DNA of 64,000 bases from Streptomyces sp. HPF1205. GTDB taxonomy: Bacteria; Actinomycetota; Actinomycetes; Streptomycetales; Streptomycetaceae. The translations under genes and the position numbers were made by a program. Under the pieces are notes generated by a model. It made no database searches. It saw only the letters and a program-made list of their open reading frames with translations, and was not told where the DNA came from. The DNA is taken from positions 1-64,000 of the forward strand of contig NZ_JAINVH010000013.1 in NCBI RefSeq assembly GCF_020400825.1, given 5' to 3'. Positions 50,317 to 58,875 of this stretch are shown here, piece by piece (the stretch's first letter is position 1; the number at the start of each line of letters is the position of its first letter).

Positions 50317-51015
50317 CTACGCGTGGGTGTACGCGACCAGGGAGATCCCCACGTAGTGGACGATGAACCCGGCCAGCGTGAAGGAGTGGAAGAGCTCGTG
50401 GAAGCCGAACCAGCGCGGTGACGGGTTGGGCCGCTTGAAGCCGTAGATCGCGGCGCCGAGGCTGTAGAGCACGCCGCCGAGGAGGACGCAGACCAGCACG
50501 GCCACGCCGCCGGCGTGCAGGAAGTCCGGCAGGAAGAACACCGCGACCCAGCCGAGCGCGATGTAGCAGGGCGTGTACAGCCAGCGAGGGGCGCCGACCC
50601 AGAAGACCCGGAAGGCGATCCCGGCCAGCGCGCCCGCCCACACCAGCCACAGCAGCAGCTCCGACGTGGCGCCGGGCAGCAGCAGGATCGTGAGCGGCGT
50701 GTAGGTGCCCGCGATGATCAAAAAGATGTTCGCATGGTCAAGTCGCCGCAAAATTCCGGAGACCTTCGGACCCCAGTTGCCACGGTGGTACAGCGCGCTC
50801 ACGCCGAAGAGTGCGCAGGCGGTCACCGTGAAGACGGCACACGCGATGCGTCCCCTGACGCTGTTCGCACCCGCCGTGAGCGCGACACCGGAAACCAGCG
50901 CCGCTGGGAACATCCCGGCGTGCAGCCACCCTCTGAGCTTGGGTTTTACCAGTTTCGGCAGGTCGACTCCGTCGACAGCGGGAGACGTTCCCGCGGCCTC
51001 GTCCACAGCGCTCAT
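50317..51015 (-). CDS. Hemolysin III (PAQR/TrhA) family membrane protein
   Basis: This 232-residue protein has seven membrane helices and the family residues SALYHRGNW, LDHANIFLIIAGTYTP and FGFHELFHSFTLAGFIVHY, with conserved Ser, Asp and His that form a zinc site in PAQR receptors. Bacterial members are thought to act in membrane lipid or ceramide-like metabolism; hemolysis in Bacillus cereus gave the name. The ATG at 51015 follows a -10 TAAGAT by 7 bases (leaderless) in which an inverted repeat overlaps. It converges on the DUF255 gene. Confidence 0.9.
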   Translation of the reverse strand: MSAVDEAAGTSPAVDGVDLPKLVKPKLRGWLHAGMFPAALVSGVALTAGANSVRGRIACAVFTVTACALFGVSALYHRGNWGPKVSGILRRLDHANIFLIIAGTYTPLTILLLPGATSELLLWLVWAGALAGIAFRVFWVGAPRWLYTPCYIALGWVAVFFLPDFLHAGGVAVLVCVLLGGVLYSLGAAIYGFKRPNPSPRWFGFHELFHSFTLAGFIVHYVGISLVAYTHA

Positions 51016-51022
51016 GGCGCCA

Positions 51023-51045
51023 ATCTTACCTACGGACCCGTAGGT
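51023..51045 (-). promoter_or_regulatory. Promoter with inverted repeat upstream of hemolysin III gene
   Basis: On the minus strand -10 TAAGAT (51023-51028) stands 7 bases before the start codon. ACCTACGG-AC-CCGTAGGT (51028-51045), an exact inverted repeat with 8-base arms, touches it. The site looks like a TetR-type operator; the regulator is unknown. Confidence 0.6.
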
Positions 51046-51125
51046 TACCCCCTCGTAGGAAAACCGTTTCGCGTGTGGCGGTGCTCACCCTGCGTGCTCT
51101 GGACAGATTCATTTGAAGCCCTACA

Positions 51126-51139
51126 CACTCATATGAGTG
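51126..51139. promoter_or_regulatory. Perfect 14-bp palindrome upstream of pckG
   Basis: CACTCATATGAGTG reads the same on both strands. It lies in the 269-base region between the divergent hemolysin III and pckG starts, 146 bases before pckG, in a locally AT-richer stretch where promoters are expected. Confidence 0.5.
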
Positions 51140-51284
51140 CGGTCGGCACCGGATGAGCACCACGACGTCGTCCGGGCCGCAGCCCCCAAGGGGCCAGGGC
51201 CCGCCCCCTCCCACCGGGCGGCCCGACAACCGAACCCTCAATTTGTGACGCCGGTCTGTGCGGACCCGGCGGGACGGAGCGATC

Positions 51285-53096
51285 GTGGCGCGCGGCTTTA
51301 CAGCTCCCACCAGGCATCAGGAACTGCTCACCTGGGTCGGCGAGATCGCCGAACTGACCCAGCCCGACGAGATCGTGTGGTGCGACGGATCCGAGGAGGA
51401 GTACCAGCGCCTCGCCGGGGAACTCGTCGCCAAGGGCACCTTCACGAAACTCGATCCCACCCTTCGCCCCAACTCGTACTACGCCGCCTCCGACCCCTCC
51501 GACGTGGCGCGGGTCGAGGACCGGACGTTCATCTGCTCCGAGCGCGAGGCCGACGCCGGCCCGACCAACCACTGGAAGGACCCCGCCGAGATGCGGGAGA
51601 TCTTCACCGGGGCGGACGGGGTGTTCCGCGGCGCGATGCGCGGCCGGACGATGTACGTCGTCCCGTTCTGCATGGGCCCGCTCGGCTCGCCGCTGTCCGC
51701 CCTGGGCGTGGAGATCACCGACTCCGCGTACGTGGCGGTCTCGATGCGCACGATGACCCGCATGGGCAGCGCGGTGCTCGACGAACTCGGCGAGGACGGC
51801 GGCTTCGTGAAGGCCGTCCACTCCGTGGGCGCGCCGCTGGAGCCGGGCCGGGCCGACGTCGCCTGGCCGTGCAACCCGACGAAGTACATCTCGCACTTCC
51901 CCGAGAGCCGCGAGATCTGGTCGTACGGCTCCGGCTACGGCGGCAACGCGCTGCTGGGCAAGAAGTGCTACGCCCTGCGGATAGCCTCCGTCATGGCCCG
52001 CGACGAGGGCTGGCTGGCCGAGCACATGCTGATCCTCAAGCTGACCCCGCCGCGCGGGGAGGCCAAGTACGTGGCCGCCGCCTTCCCCTCGGCCTGCGGC
52101 AAGACCAACCTCGCGATGCTGGAGCCGACGATCTCCGGCTGGACGGTGGAGACCATCGGCGACGACATCGCGTGGATGCGGTTCGGCGAGGACGGACGGC
52201 TGTACGCGATCAACCCCGAGGCCGGCTTCTTCGGCGTCGCGCCCGGCACCGGCGAGCACACCAACGCCAACGCCATGAAGACGATGTACGCCAATTCGAT
52301 CTTCACCAACGTCGCCCTCACCGACGACGGCGACGTGTGGTGGGAGGGCATGACCGAGGAGCCCCCGGCCCACCTGACGGACTGGAAGGGCAACGACTGG
52401 ACGCCCGCCTCCGGCACCCCGGCCGCCCACCCCAACGCCCGCTTCACCGTGCCGGCCGCCCAGTGCCCGATCATCGCCCCGGAGTGGGAGGACCCGCGGG
52501 GCGTGCCGATCTCGGCGATCCTCTTCGGCGGGCGCCGCGCCTCCGCGATCCCGCTGGTCACCGAGTCCTTCGACTGGCAGCACGGCGTCTTCCTCGGCGC
52601 GAACGTCGCCAGCGAGAAGACCGCCGCCGCCGAGGGCAAGGTCGGCGAACTGCGCCGCGACCCGTTCGCCATGCTGCCCTTCTGCGGCTACAACATGGGC
52701 GACTACTTCGGCCACTGGATCGAGCTGGGCAAAACCCACGACCCGGCGAAGCTCCCGAAGATCTACTACGTCAACTGGTTCCGCAAGGACGCCGACGGCC
52801 GCTTCGTGTGGCCCGGGTTCGGCGAGAACAGCCGCGTCCTGAAGTGGATCGTCGACCGGCTGAACGGCCGGGCGGAAGGGGTGGAGACCCCGATCGGCGT
52901 CCTGCCGGCCCCCGGCGCCCTCGACACCGGAGGGCTCGGCCTGTCCCAGGAGGACCTCGACCTCCTCCTCGGCGTCGACCGCGAGGTCTGGCGGGAGGAG
53001 GCGGCCCTCATCCCGCCCCACCTGGAGACCTTCGGCGAGCACACGCCCAAGGAGCTGTGGGACGAGTACCGGGCGCTGGTCGAGCGGCTCGGCTGA
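51285..53096 (+). CDS. pckG: Phosphoenolpyruvate carboxykinase (GTP)
   Basis: This 603-residue enzyme makes phosphoenolpyruvate from oxaloacetate with GTP, the entry to gluconeogenesis. Family marks are [18 protein letters not shown] (about 58-75), [24 protein letters not shown] (in parts) and the P-loop with its mobile Cys, [12 protein letters not shown], then [13 protein letters not shown]. The GTG at 51285 ([11 protein letters not shown]) has GGAG 6 bases upstream and the normal family length; the frame also opens at 51258. It lies between the hemolysin III and aminotransferase genes. Confidence 0.96.
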   Translation: MARGFTAPTRHQELLTWVGEIAELTQPDEIVWCDGSEEEYQRLAGELVAKGTFTKLDPTLRPNSYYAASDPSDVARVEDRTFICSEREADAGPTNHWKDPAEMREIFTGADGVFRGAMRGRTMYVVPFCMGPLGSPLSALGVEITDSAYVAVSMRTMTRMGSAVLDELGEDGGFVKAVHSVGAPLEPGRADVAWPCNPTKYISHFPESREIWSYGSGYGGNALLGKKCYALRIASVMARDEGWLAEHMLILKLTPPRGEAKYVAAAFPSACGKTNLAMLEPTISGWTVETIGDDIAWMRFGEDGRLYAINPEAGFFGVAPGTGEHTNANAMKTMYANSIFTNVALTDDGDVWWEGMTEEPPAHLTDWKGNDWTPASGTPAAHPNARFTVPAAQCPIIAPEWEDPRGVPISAILFGGRRASAIPLVTESFDWQHGVFLGANVASEKTAAAEGKVGELRRDPFAMLPFCGYNMGDYFGHWIELGKTHDPAKLPKIYYVNWFRKDADGRFVWPGFGENSRVLKWIVDRLNGRAEGVETPIGVLPAPGALDTGGLGLSQEDLDLLLGVDREVWREEAALIPPHLETFGEHTPKELWDEYRALVERLG

Positions 53097-53112
53097 GCCG
53101 AGGTGCCGTACG

Positions 53113-53141
53113 GGGGCCGCGGGGCATACCCCCGCGGCCCC
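53113..53141. terminator. Bidirectional terminator between pckG and alaA
   Basis: GGGGCCGCGGGG (53113-53124) pairs exactly with CCCCGCGGCCCC (53130-53141) around CATAC. It starts 16 bases after the pckG stop and ends just before the stop of the convergent alaA. Confidence 0.85.
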
Positions 53142-53147
53142 GCGGCG

Positions 53148-54359
53148 CTACGGCTGCACGTACCCCTCGAGGAACCGGCCGATGCGGGTCACCGCGTCGG
53201 TCAGGTCCTCCTTCGACGGCAGGGTGACCAGGCGGAAGTGGTCCGGCTCCGGCCAGTTGAAGCCGGTGCCCTGGACGACCAGGATCCGCTCGGCCCGCAG
53301 CAGGTCGAGCACCATCTGCTGGTCGTCCTTGATCTTGTAGACCTGGGGGTCCAGCCGCGGGAAGGCGTAGAGCGCGCCCTTGGGCTTGACGCAGGTCACG
53401 CCGGGGATCGCGGTCAGGGCCTCGTACGCGGCGTCGCGCTGCTCGGACAGGCGCCCGCCCGGCAGGACCAGGTCCTTGATCGACTGGCGGCCGCCGAGGG
53501 CGGTGGCGATCGCGTGCTGGGCGGGCACGTTCGCGCACAGCCGCATGTTCGCCAGGATGGTCAGGCCCTCGATGTAGCTGGTGGCGTGCGCCTTGGGGCC
53601 GCAGACAGCCAGCCAGCCGCTGCGGTAGCCGGCCACCCGGTACGCCTTGGACAGGCCGTTGAAGGTGAGGGTCAGCAGGTCCGGGGCGAGGGCGGCGAAG
53701 GGGGTGTGGACGGCGTCGTCGTAGAGGATCTTGTCGTAGATCTCGTCGGCGCACACGATGAGCCGGTGCCGGCGGGCGATCTCGGCGAAGCCGCGCAGCA
53801 GAGCGTCGTCGTACACCGCGCCCGTGGGGTTGTTCGGGTTGATCAGGACGATCGCCTTGGTGCGGTCGGTGACCTTGCTCTCGATGTCGGCCAGGTCGGG
53901 GAACCAGTCCGCGCCCTCGTCGCAGCGGTAGTGCACCGCGGTGCCGCCGGACAGCGACACGGCGGCCGTCCACAGCGGGTAGTCCGGCGCGGGCACCAGC
54001 ACCTCGTCGCCGTCGTCCAGCAGCGCCTGCATCGACATCTGGATCAGCTCGGACACGCCGTTGCCGAGGTAGATGTCCTCGACGTCCAAGTCGACGCCCT
54101 TGGTCTGGTAGTACTGCATCACCGCGCGCCGGGCCGGCAGCAGTCCCTTGGAGTTCACGTAGCCGTGGGCCGTGCCCAGCGACCTGAGCATGTCCTCCAG
54201 GATCTCCGGCGGGCACTCGAACCCGAACGGAGCGGGGTTGCCGGTGTTCAGCTCCAGGATGCGGTGACCCGCGGCCTGAAGCCGCATCGCCTCTTCGAGA
54301 ACCGGGCCGCGGATGTCGTAGCAGACATTGGCGAGCTTCGTTGACTGGATCACCTGCAT
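53148..54359 (-). CDS. alaA: Alanine transaminase-like aminotransferase
   Basis: This 403-residue class I/II PLP aminotransferase begins MQVIQSTKLANVCYDIRGPV and has NTGNPAPFGFECP (39-51), NPNNPTGAVY, ADEIYDKILYD and the PLP-lysine segment TFNGLSKAYRVAGYRSGW. These match the AlaA/AlaT family that exchanges amino groups between alanine and 2-oxoglutarate. Length and all core residues are normal. The ATG at 54359 is the obvious start. It is convergent with pckG; pyruvate/PEP metabolism links the two. Confidence 0.92.
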   Translation of the reverse strand: MQVIQSTKLANVCYDIRGPVLEEAMRLQAAGHRILELNTGNPAPFGFECPPEILEDMLRSLGTAHGYVNSKGLLPARRAVMQYYQTKGVDLDVEDIYLGNGVSELIQMSMQALLDDGDEVLVPAPDYPLWTAAVSLSGGTAVHYRCDEGADWFPDLADIESKVTDRTKAIVLINPNNPTGAVYDDALLRGFAEIARRHRLIVCADEIYDKILYDDAVHTPFAALAPDLLTLTFNGLSKAYRVAGYRSGWLAVCGPKAHATSYIEGLTILANMRLCANVPAQHAIATALGGRQSIKDLVLPGGRLSEQRDAAYEALTAIPGVTCVKPKGALYAFPRLDPQVYKIKDDQQMVLDLLRAERILVVQGTGFNWPEPDHFRLVTLPSKEDLTDAVTRIGRFLEGYVQP

Positions 54360-54476
54360 GCCGGTCACCTTACGGGCACGTAACGCGGCGCGCTCGGTGT
54401 TTCTCACCACGTGGACGGTGTGGGGCATTTCACCACGCGGCGGACGGCGGCGCCCGCGCGTCGCCACACTGGACCC

Positions 54477-56663
54477 GTGGCCGTACCCGCGCAGCACCCG
54501 CCCCCCTGGGACACGATCCCGCCGCCCGGCACCGGCGCCGCGCCGCCGCGGCTGAGCCTGCTCGGCCCGTACGCCCTGCTCAACGACGAGCCGGTGGCGT
54601 CGGCGACCGACGACGTACTGGGCGCCCGGCGGGCCGCGGTCCGGCTGGCGGCGCTGCTGCGCGGCTCCCACGGCTCCACGCCCTTCACCCTGGCGGTGGA
54701 CGGCGGCTGGGGGACGGGCAAGAGCTCGCTGATGCGGCTGGTCGACGCCGAACTGCGCGCGCCCGCCGGCCCGGGCGCGCCCGACGTGCACACCGTCTGG
54801 TACAACGCCTGGACCTCCACCGGCGGCGACGCGCTGGAGGGGCTGATCAAGTCCGTCCTCAACGGCTTCGACCGCAGCGTGCTGCGCCGGGCGGTCCGCC
54901 GCGCCTCCGAGCACCGGGCCCTGCTGCGGACCCTGCGTGCGCTCGCCGTCGTGCTCGGCCGGCCGCTCGGGCTGTCCCGGATGATCGACGAGCTGTGGAC
55001 GTCGATGAGCGTGGACCCGCAGGCGCGCAACGAGATGCGGGAGGCGCTGCGGGCCATCGTCGCCGACTGGGCCGGCAGCGCCGACCGGGCGCCGGGCAGG
55101 ATGCTGGTGGTCTTCATCGACGACCTCGACCGCTGCTCGGCCGAGACGGTGCTGGCCGTGTGCGAGGCGGTCAAGGTCTACCTGGACGTGCCCGGCCTGG
55201 CCTTCGTCATCGGCTGCGACCAGGCCGCGATCGGCCCGGCCGGGCTGCTGCGCGACCTGACCCCGGCCGGTGCCGCGTTCATGGAGAAGATCTTCCAGAC
55301 CAGCTACCGCGTGCCGGCCGGCGGCCCCGCCGACATCCGCGGCTTCGTCCTGCACTGCGCCCGCCGGGCCGGCATCGACATCCTGCTCGACCCCGACCTG
55401 GCCGACCTGGTCGCCGAGCGCTCGGCCCGCAACCCCCGCCGCATCAAGCGACTGATCAACTTCTTCCTGCTCGAAGCGCTGCTCAACTCGGTGTGGGACA
55501 CGGCGGAACCCGGGGCCGTCATCCGCACCATGCTGCTGCAGTACCTCTATCCCGGCTTCTACCGCATGATGACGCTGCCGCCGACCGGCCCGGTCGGGCA
55601 GGACGTGGTGGCGGAGTTCACCGAGTACCGCCGGATCCGGGCCGTGCTGCGCGGGCCGGCGGCGCCGGGGGTGGCACTGGAGGCGGTGCGCGACTTCCTG
55701 GACCGCCTGGAGGTGCCCGCCCCGCCCCTGGACACCCCGCAGGGGCGGGCCGGGGCGCTGCACGAGGCGGAGCGGCAGCTGCCCACCGAGTTCCCGGCGC
55801 TGGTCGCCGACACCGCGTTCACCTCCCTGCTGGACGGACTGCTGGCCACCAGCGGCTCCGGGCTCGTCCTGCGCCGGCTGCGCGAGGGGGTCGAGGCGCC
55901 CCCGCCGGCGCCGCCCGGCCCCCCGCCCGTGGCCGATCCCGTGCCCGAGCCCGCGCCGATGCCGGCGCCGATGCCCGCGCCCCGCCCGGGCCCGGCCGCC
56001 GGACCGGACCCGTACCAGGGGCGGCCGGTCCCGTACGCGGACCAGGGCTCCTACCCCCTTTACCCGGCCGGCTCCCCGGGGGGCCGGCCCGCCGCCGACC
56101 GGGACCCGGGGTCGTCCGCGCAGGCTCCCGCGTGGCCGCCTGCCCCGCAGCCGATGTACGAGGACACGGGCGGCGCGGCCGAGGCGGACCCGGCGTGGGA
56201 CGCCGGGGCGGCTCCGGCGTACTCCCCGGCGTATTCCTCGCCGTACCCGCGGAGGAACGTCGTGCTCCTCGCCTCGGATCCCACGGCCCGCTCGATCGAA
56301 TACATGATGGCGGGGTACACCTTTCCGCCGCTCACCCGGGTGCGGCGGGTGGCGGACGAGGCGGCGGCCGCCGGGCTGCTGGCCCGCTGCGACGCGCTGA
56401 TCTGCGAGCTCGACAGGGACGGCGAGAGGGAGTGGGGGTTCGGGTACGTCCGGCGGATCCGGGCCGACGGCCTCTACGCAGGCCCGGTCGTCTTCTTCAC
56501 CTCCCGGCTCACCCCGGCCCGCCAGGCGCGGGCCGAGGAGTTGGGCGCGGCGATCACCAATGACGCCTACACACTGCCCAACCTGGTCGCCGGCCTGATC
56601 GATGACCTGACCGTACCGCCGCGCCCGCGCGGCGCCGAGCCGCCGCCCTCGCCGTCCTCCTGA
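54477..56663 (+). CDS. KAP-family P-loop NTPase fused to a receiver-like domain
   Basis: This 728-residue protein has a KAP NTPase domain (about 40-420): Walker A DGGWGTGKSSLM (Lys82), HTVWYNAWTSTGGDALEG, Walker B MLVVFIDDLDRCSAETVLA (Asp215 area), FVIGCDQAAI and NPRRIKRLINFF. A Pro-rich linker (about 460-590) follows, then a Rossmann-like C-terminal region (RNVVLLASDPTARS; DALICELDRDG; PVVFFTSRLTPARQARAEEL; AITNDAY) like a receiver domain. KAP NTPases appear in defence and membrane-linked roles, but here there are no obvious membrane segments. The GTG at 54477 has a CACACT -10-like box ending 6 bases upstream. No partner gene is coupled. Confidence 0.8.
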   Translation: MAVPAQHPPPWDTIPPPGTGAAPPRLSLLGPYALLNDEPVASATDDVLGARRAAVRLAALLRGSHGSTPFTLAVDGGWGTGKSSLMRLVDAELRAPAGPGAPDVHTVWYNAWTSTGGDALEGLIKSVLNGFDRSVLRRAVRRASEHRALLRTLRALAVVLGRPLGLSRMIDELWTSMSVDPQARNEMREALRAIVADWAGSADRAPGRMLVVFIDDLDRCSAETVLAVCEAVKVYLDVPGLAFVIGCDQAAIGPAGLLRDLTPAGAAFMEKIFQTSYRVPAGGPADIRGFVLHCARRAGIDILLDPDLADLVAERSARNPRRIKRLINFFLLEALLNSVWDTAEPGAVIRTMLLQYLYPGFYRMMTLPPTGPVGQDVVAEFTEYRRIRAVLRGPAAPGVALEAVRDFLDRLEVPAPPLDTPQGRAGALHEAERQLPTEFPALVADTAFTSLLDGLLATSGSGLVLRRLREGVEAPPPAPPGPPPVADPVPEPAPMPAPMPAPRPGPAAGPDPYQGRPVPYADQGSYPLYPAGSPGGRPAADRDPGSSAQAPAWPPAPQPMYEDTGGAAEADPAWDAGAAPAYSPAYSSPYPRRNVVLLASDPTARSIEYMMAGYTFPPLTRVRRVADEAAAAGLLARCDALICELDRDGEREWGFGYVRRIRADGLYAGPVVFFTSRLTPARQARAEELGAAITNDAYTLPNLVAGLIDDLTVPPRPRGAEPPPSPSS

Positions 56664-56688
56664 CCGGGTCGGCCCCCCGGCCGGCCCG

Positions 56689-58014
56689 TCAGCCGAAGAA
56701 GGTGCGGACGTAGCCGGTGACCGTGCCGTCCGCCGTCGTGCGCGGGATCAGCTGCCACTTGTCGAAGGTCGTGCACGGGTGGGACAGGCCCAGCGCCACC
56801 CAGTCGCCGACCTCCAGCGTGTCCTGCGGGGGCAGCTCCAGCCAGGTGTGCTGGTCGGACACCTTGGTGACGGTGAAGCCGGCCGGGGCCGCCCGCGTCG
56901 CGCCGTCGCGGGCCGAGCGGACGGTGCGCGCGGTGGGCAGGCCGAGGTCGTAGGGGGCGTCGCGCTTGCCCGCGTTGAGGAACGCCTGGCCGGGCGCGGG
57001 ACGGGAGACGACCTGGGCCCACAGCCGGAACGCGGGCTCCAGCGCGCCTTCGGCGGGCACCCGGTTGAACGGGGTGATCCGCCGGTAGTGGTCGTCGTCG
57101 TGCGTGACGTACGCGCCCGAGCGCAGCAGTCTCAGCACCGGCCGGGACAGCCCGGCGGCCGTCCCCGGCGCCCCGATCTCGCCGAACACCTCCGCCACCG
57201 CGTCGAACCACGCCGAGCCGCCCGCGCTGATCACGATCCGCTCGGCGTCCGCGAAGTGCCCGGCCCGGTCCAGGTCCGCCGCCAGCGCCACCAGCCGCCG
57301 CAGCCACGCCCGTACCCGCAGCGGGTCGGCGTCCGGCACCTCGCCCTCGTAACCGGCGACGCCCACCAGGCGCAAGGTGCCCGCGGCGGCCACCGCCTCG
57401 GCCACGGCGGCGCACTCGGCCTCCGTACGCGCCCCGGTGCGCGCGCCCTCTCCCGCGCCCAGCTCGACCACCACGTCCAGCGGGCGGCGCGTCCCGGCCG
57501 CGCGCAGGGCCGCGTCCATCAGCTCGACCCCGCGGACCGAGTCGGCGTAAGCGATGAACTCCAGCCCGGGGTCGGCGTCGAGCTCGGCGCCCACCCAGCG
57601 CAGGGCGGCGGCGTCGACCAGCTCGTTGGCCAGGAAGATCCGCCGTACGCCGAAGGCCCGGCAGACCCGGGCCTGGTAGGGGACCGCGACCGTGATGCCC
57701 CAGGCGCCGCGGGCGAGCTGGGCGGCGAACAGCTCCGGGGCCATCGAGGTCTTGCCGTGCGGGGCGAAGGCCAGGCCGTGAGCGGTGGTGTAGTGCTCCA
57801 GGAGGTCCAGGTTGTGCTCCAGGGCCTCCTCGGACAGCGTCAGGAGCGGGGTGGGGAAGCCGCCGTCGAACAGGTTGCGCCGCTGGGCGGTCAGTTCGGC
57901 GACCGTCAGCCCGTACGCGTCCAGCGGCACCGCCTTGAAGCGGTGGTCGACCCGCTCCCGGCCGAGCGCTTCCAGCGCCTCGCGCCCCTGCTCGCGCTCC
58001 CCGATGACGTCCAT
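56689..58014 (-). CDS. D-amino acid deaminase (D-serine dehydratase/D-threonine aldolase-like)
   Basis: This 441-residue protein has an alanine-racemase-like PLP barrel: FPTPLLTLSEEALEHNL near the N-terminus, the PLP Lys88 in FAPHGKTSMAP, GVAGYEGEVP and AGGSAWFD, then a C-terminal DSD1-type domain with SHPCTTFDKW, whose His and Cys bind zinc in this family. It probably deaminates a D-amino acid to an oxo acid through an enamine. A neighbouring divergent ridA gene, whose product removes such enamines, supports this. The ATG at 58014 follows GGGAGGG by 4-5 bases. Confidence 0.85.
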   Translation of the reverse strand: MDVIGEREQGREALEALGRERVDHRFKAVPLDAYGLTVAELTAQRRNLFDGGFPTPLLTLSEEALEHNLDLLEHYTTAHGLAFAPHGKTSMAPELFAAQLARGAWGITVAVPYQARVCRAFGVRRIFLANELVDAAALRWVGAELDADPGLEFIAYADSVRGVELMDAALRAAGTRRPLDVVVELGAGEGARTGARTEAECAAVAEAVAAAGTLRLVGVAGYEGEVPDADPLRVRAWLRRLVALAADLDRAGHFADAERIVISAGGSAWFDAVAEVFGEIGAPGTAAGLSRPVLRLLRSGAYVTHDDDHYRRITPFNRVPAEGALEPAFRLWAQVVSRPAPGQAFLNAGKRDAPYDLGLPTARTVRSARDGATRAAPAGFTVTKVSDQHTWLELPPQDTLEVGDWVALGLSHPCTTFDKWQLIPRTTADGTVTGYVRTFFG

Positions 58015-58315
58015 GCACCCTCCCATTCCCGGCGCCGTGCCATGTTCAACGGCCGGCGCGTCGCGCTTCGAGCTGTCCGACGTGCCCGCGGCGCCGGGTC
58101 GACGGCGCCGCCGGCCACGGCCGGTCCGGGGCGAACCCCACCGACGGACCGTACCCCCGACCCGGGCACACGCCGACGCGATTGCCGCGCCGGACGGCGT
58201 GGTGTGGGGGAGACTGCGGCTGGGCGGCGGTCCGCCCCGCGCCGCGAACCGCCCGGTTCCGTACGGTACCTCCCGTAAGATCCCCTGACCCACCCCCGAA
58301 CGAGGACGTCGACGC
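58015..58315. other. Divergent region between deaminase and ridA genes
   Basis: I see no gene here. TAAGAT at 58276-58281 is a plausible -10 box for ridA, with GAGGA 9 bases before the ridA ATG as ribosome-binding site. GTACGGTACC precedes it. No clear operator was recognised. Confidence 0.4.
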
Positions 58316-58771
58316 ATGAGCGAGCCGAGCCCCAGCCACCCCGACCACAACCCGCTGCAACTGCCGCACCTGCCCAAGGCTGCGATCACGCCGGACGGCG
58401 CCTCCCGGCCCCCCGCCAGGTTCTCCCACGGGGTGCGCAAGGGGAACATCCTCCAGGTGTCCGGCCAGGTCGGCTTCCTGCCCGCCGGCGAGGCCGAGGA
58501 ACGCGAGCTCGCCGGGCCCACCCTGCGCGAGCAGACCCTGGCGACGCTGAACAACGTCCTCGCGGTCCTCGAAGCGGGCGGCGCCACCTGGGAGGACGTG
58601 CTGATGATCCGCGTCCACCTCACCGACACCGGCCACTTCGCGGAGTTCAACGAGATCTGGGACGAGTACTTCGCCGGGCTCAAGGAGGCGCCCTCGGCCC
58701 GCACCACGGTGTACGTGGGGCTCGCGCCCGGCCACCTGGTGGAGATCGACGCGCTGGCCGTGTGCGGTTAG
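58316..58771 (+). CDS. ridA: RidA-family enamine/imine deaminase
   Basis: This 151-residue protein has the RidA/YjgF fold: NILQVSGQVGFLPAGEA, LREQTLATLNNVLAVLEAGGATWEDVLMIRVHL (in parts: TLNNVLAVLEAGG; VLMIRVHLTD), FNEIWDEYF and PSARTTVYVGLAPGHLVEIDALA near the end, with the Arg in SARTTV that binds the substrate carboxylate. RidA hydrolyses reactive enamines such as 2-aminoacrylate. It has about 20 extra residues at the N-terminus. It is divergent from the deaminase gene, whose reaction would give its substrate. Confidence 0.92.
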   Translation: MSEPSPSHPDHNPLQLPHLPKAAITPDGASRPPARFSHGVRKGNILQVSGQVGFLPAGEAEERELAGPTLREQTLATLNNVLAVLEAGGATWEDVLMIRVHLTDTGHFAEFNEIWDEYFAGLKEAPSARTTVYVGLAPGHLVEIDALAVCG

Positions 58772-58799
58772 CACTCCGGGGAACGGCGGGGGACGGCGA

Positions 58800-58826
58800 G
58801 GGGCGCCCCGTGCGAAGGGGCGCCCC
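58800..58826. terminator. Terminator between ridA and chitinase
   Basis: GGGGCGCCCC occurs at 58800-58809 and again, exactly, at 58817-58826, separated by GTGCGAA. Each is a palindrome, so the two pair into a 10-base stem. It lies between two convergent genes. Confidence 0.75.
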
Positions 58827-58875
58827 CTGGAGACCGCCGGGTCCCGGTGAGGGCCGGGCCCTTCCGGGCGGAAGG

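Noticed and set aside
46637..50650. Leftward open frame of 1337 codons over mca and the DUF255 gene
   Set aside because: It is the antisense of well-supported genes, has no start signal and no recognisable domain.
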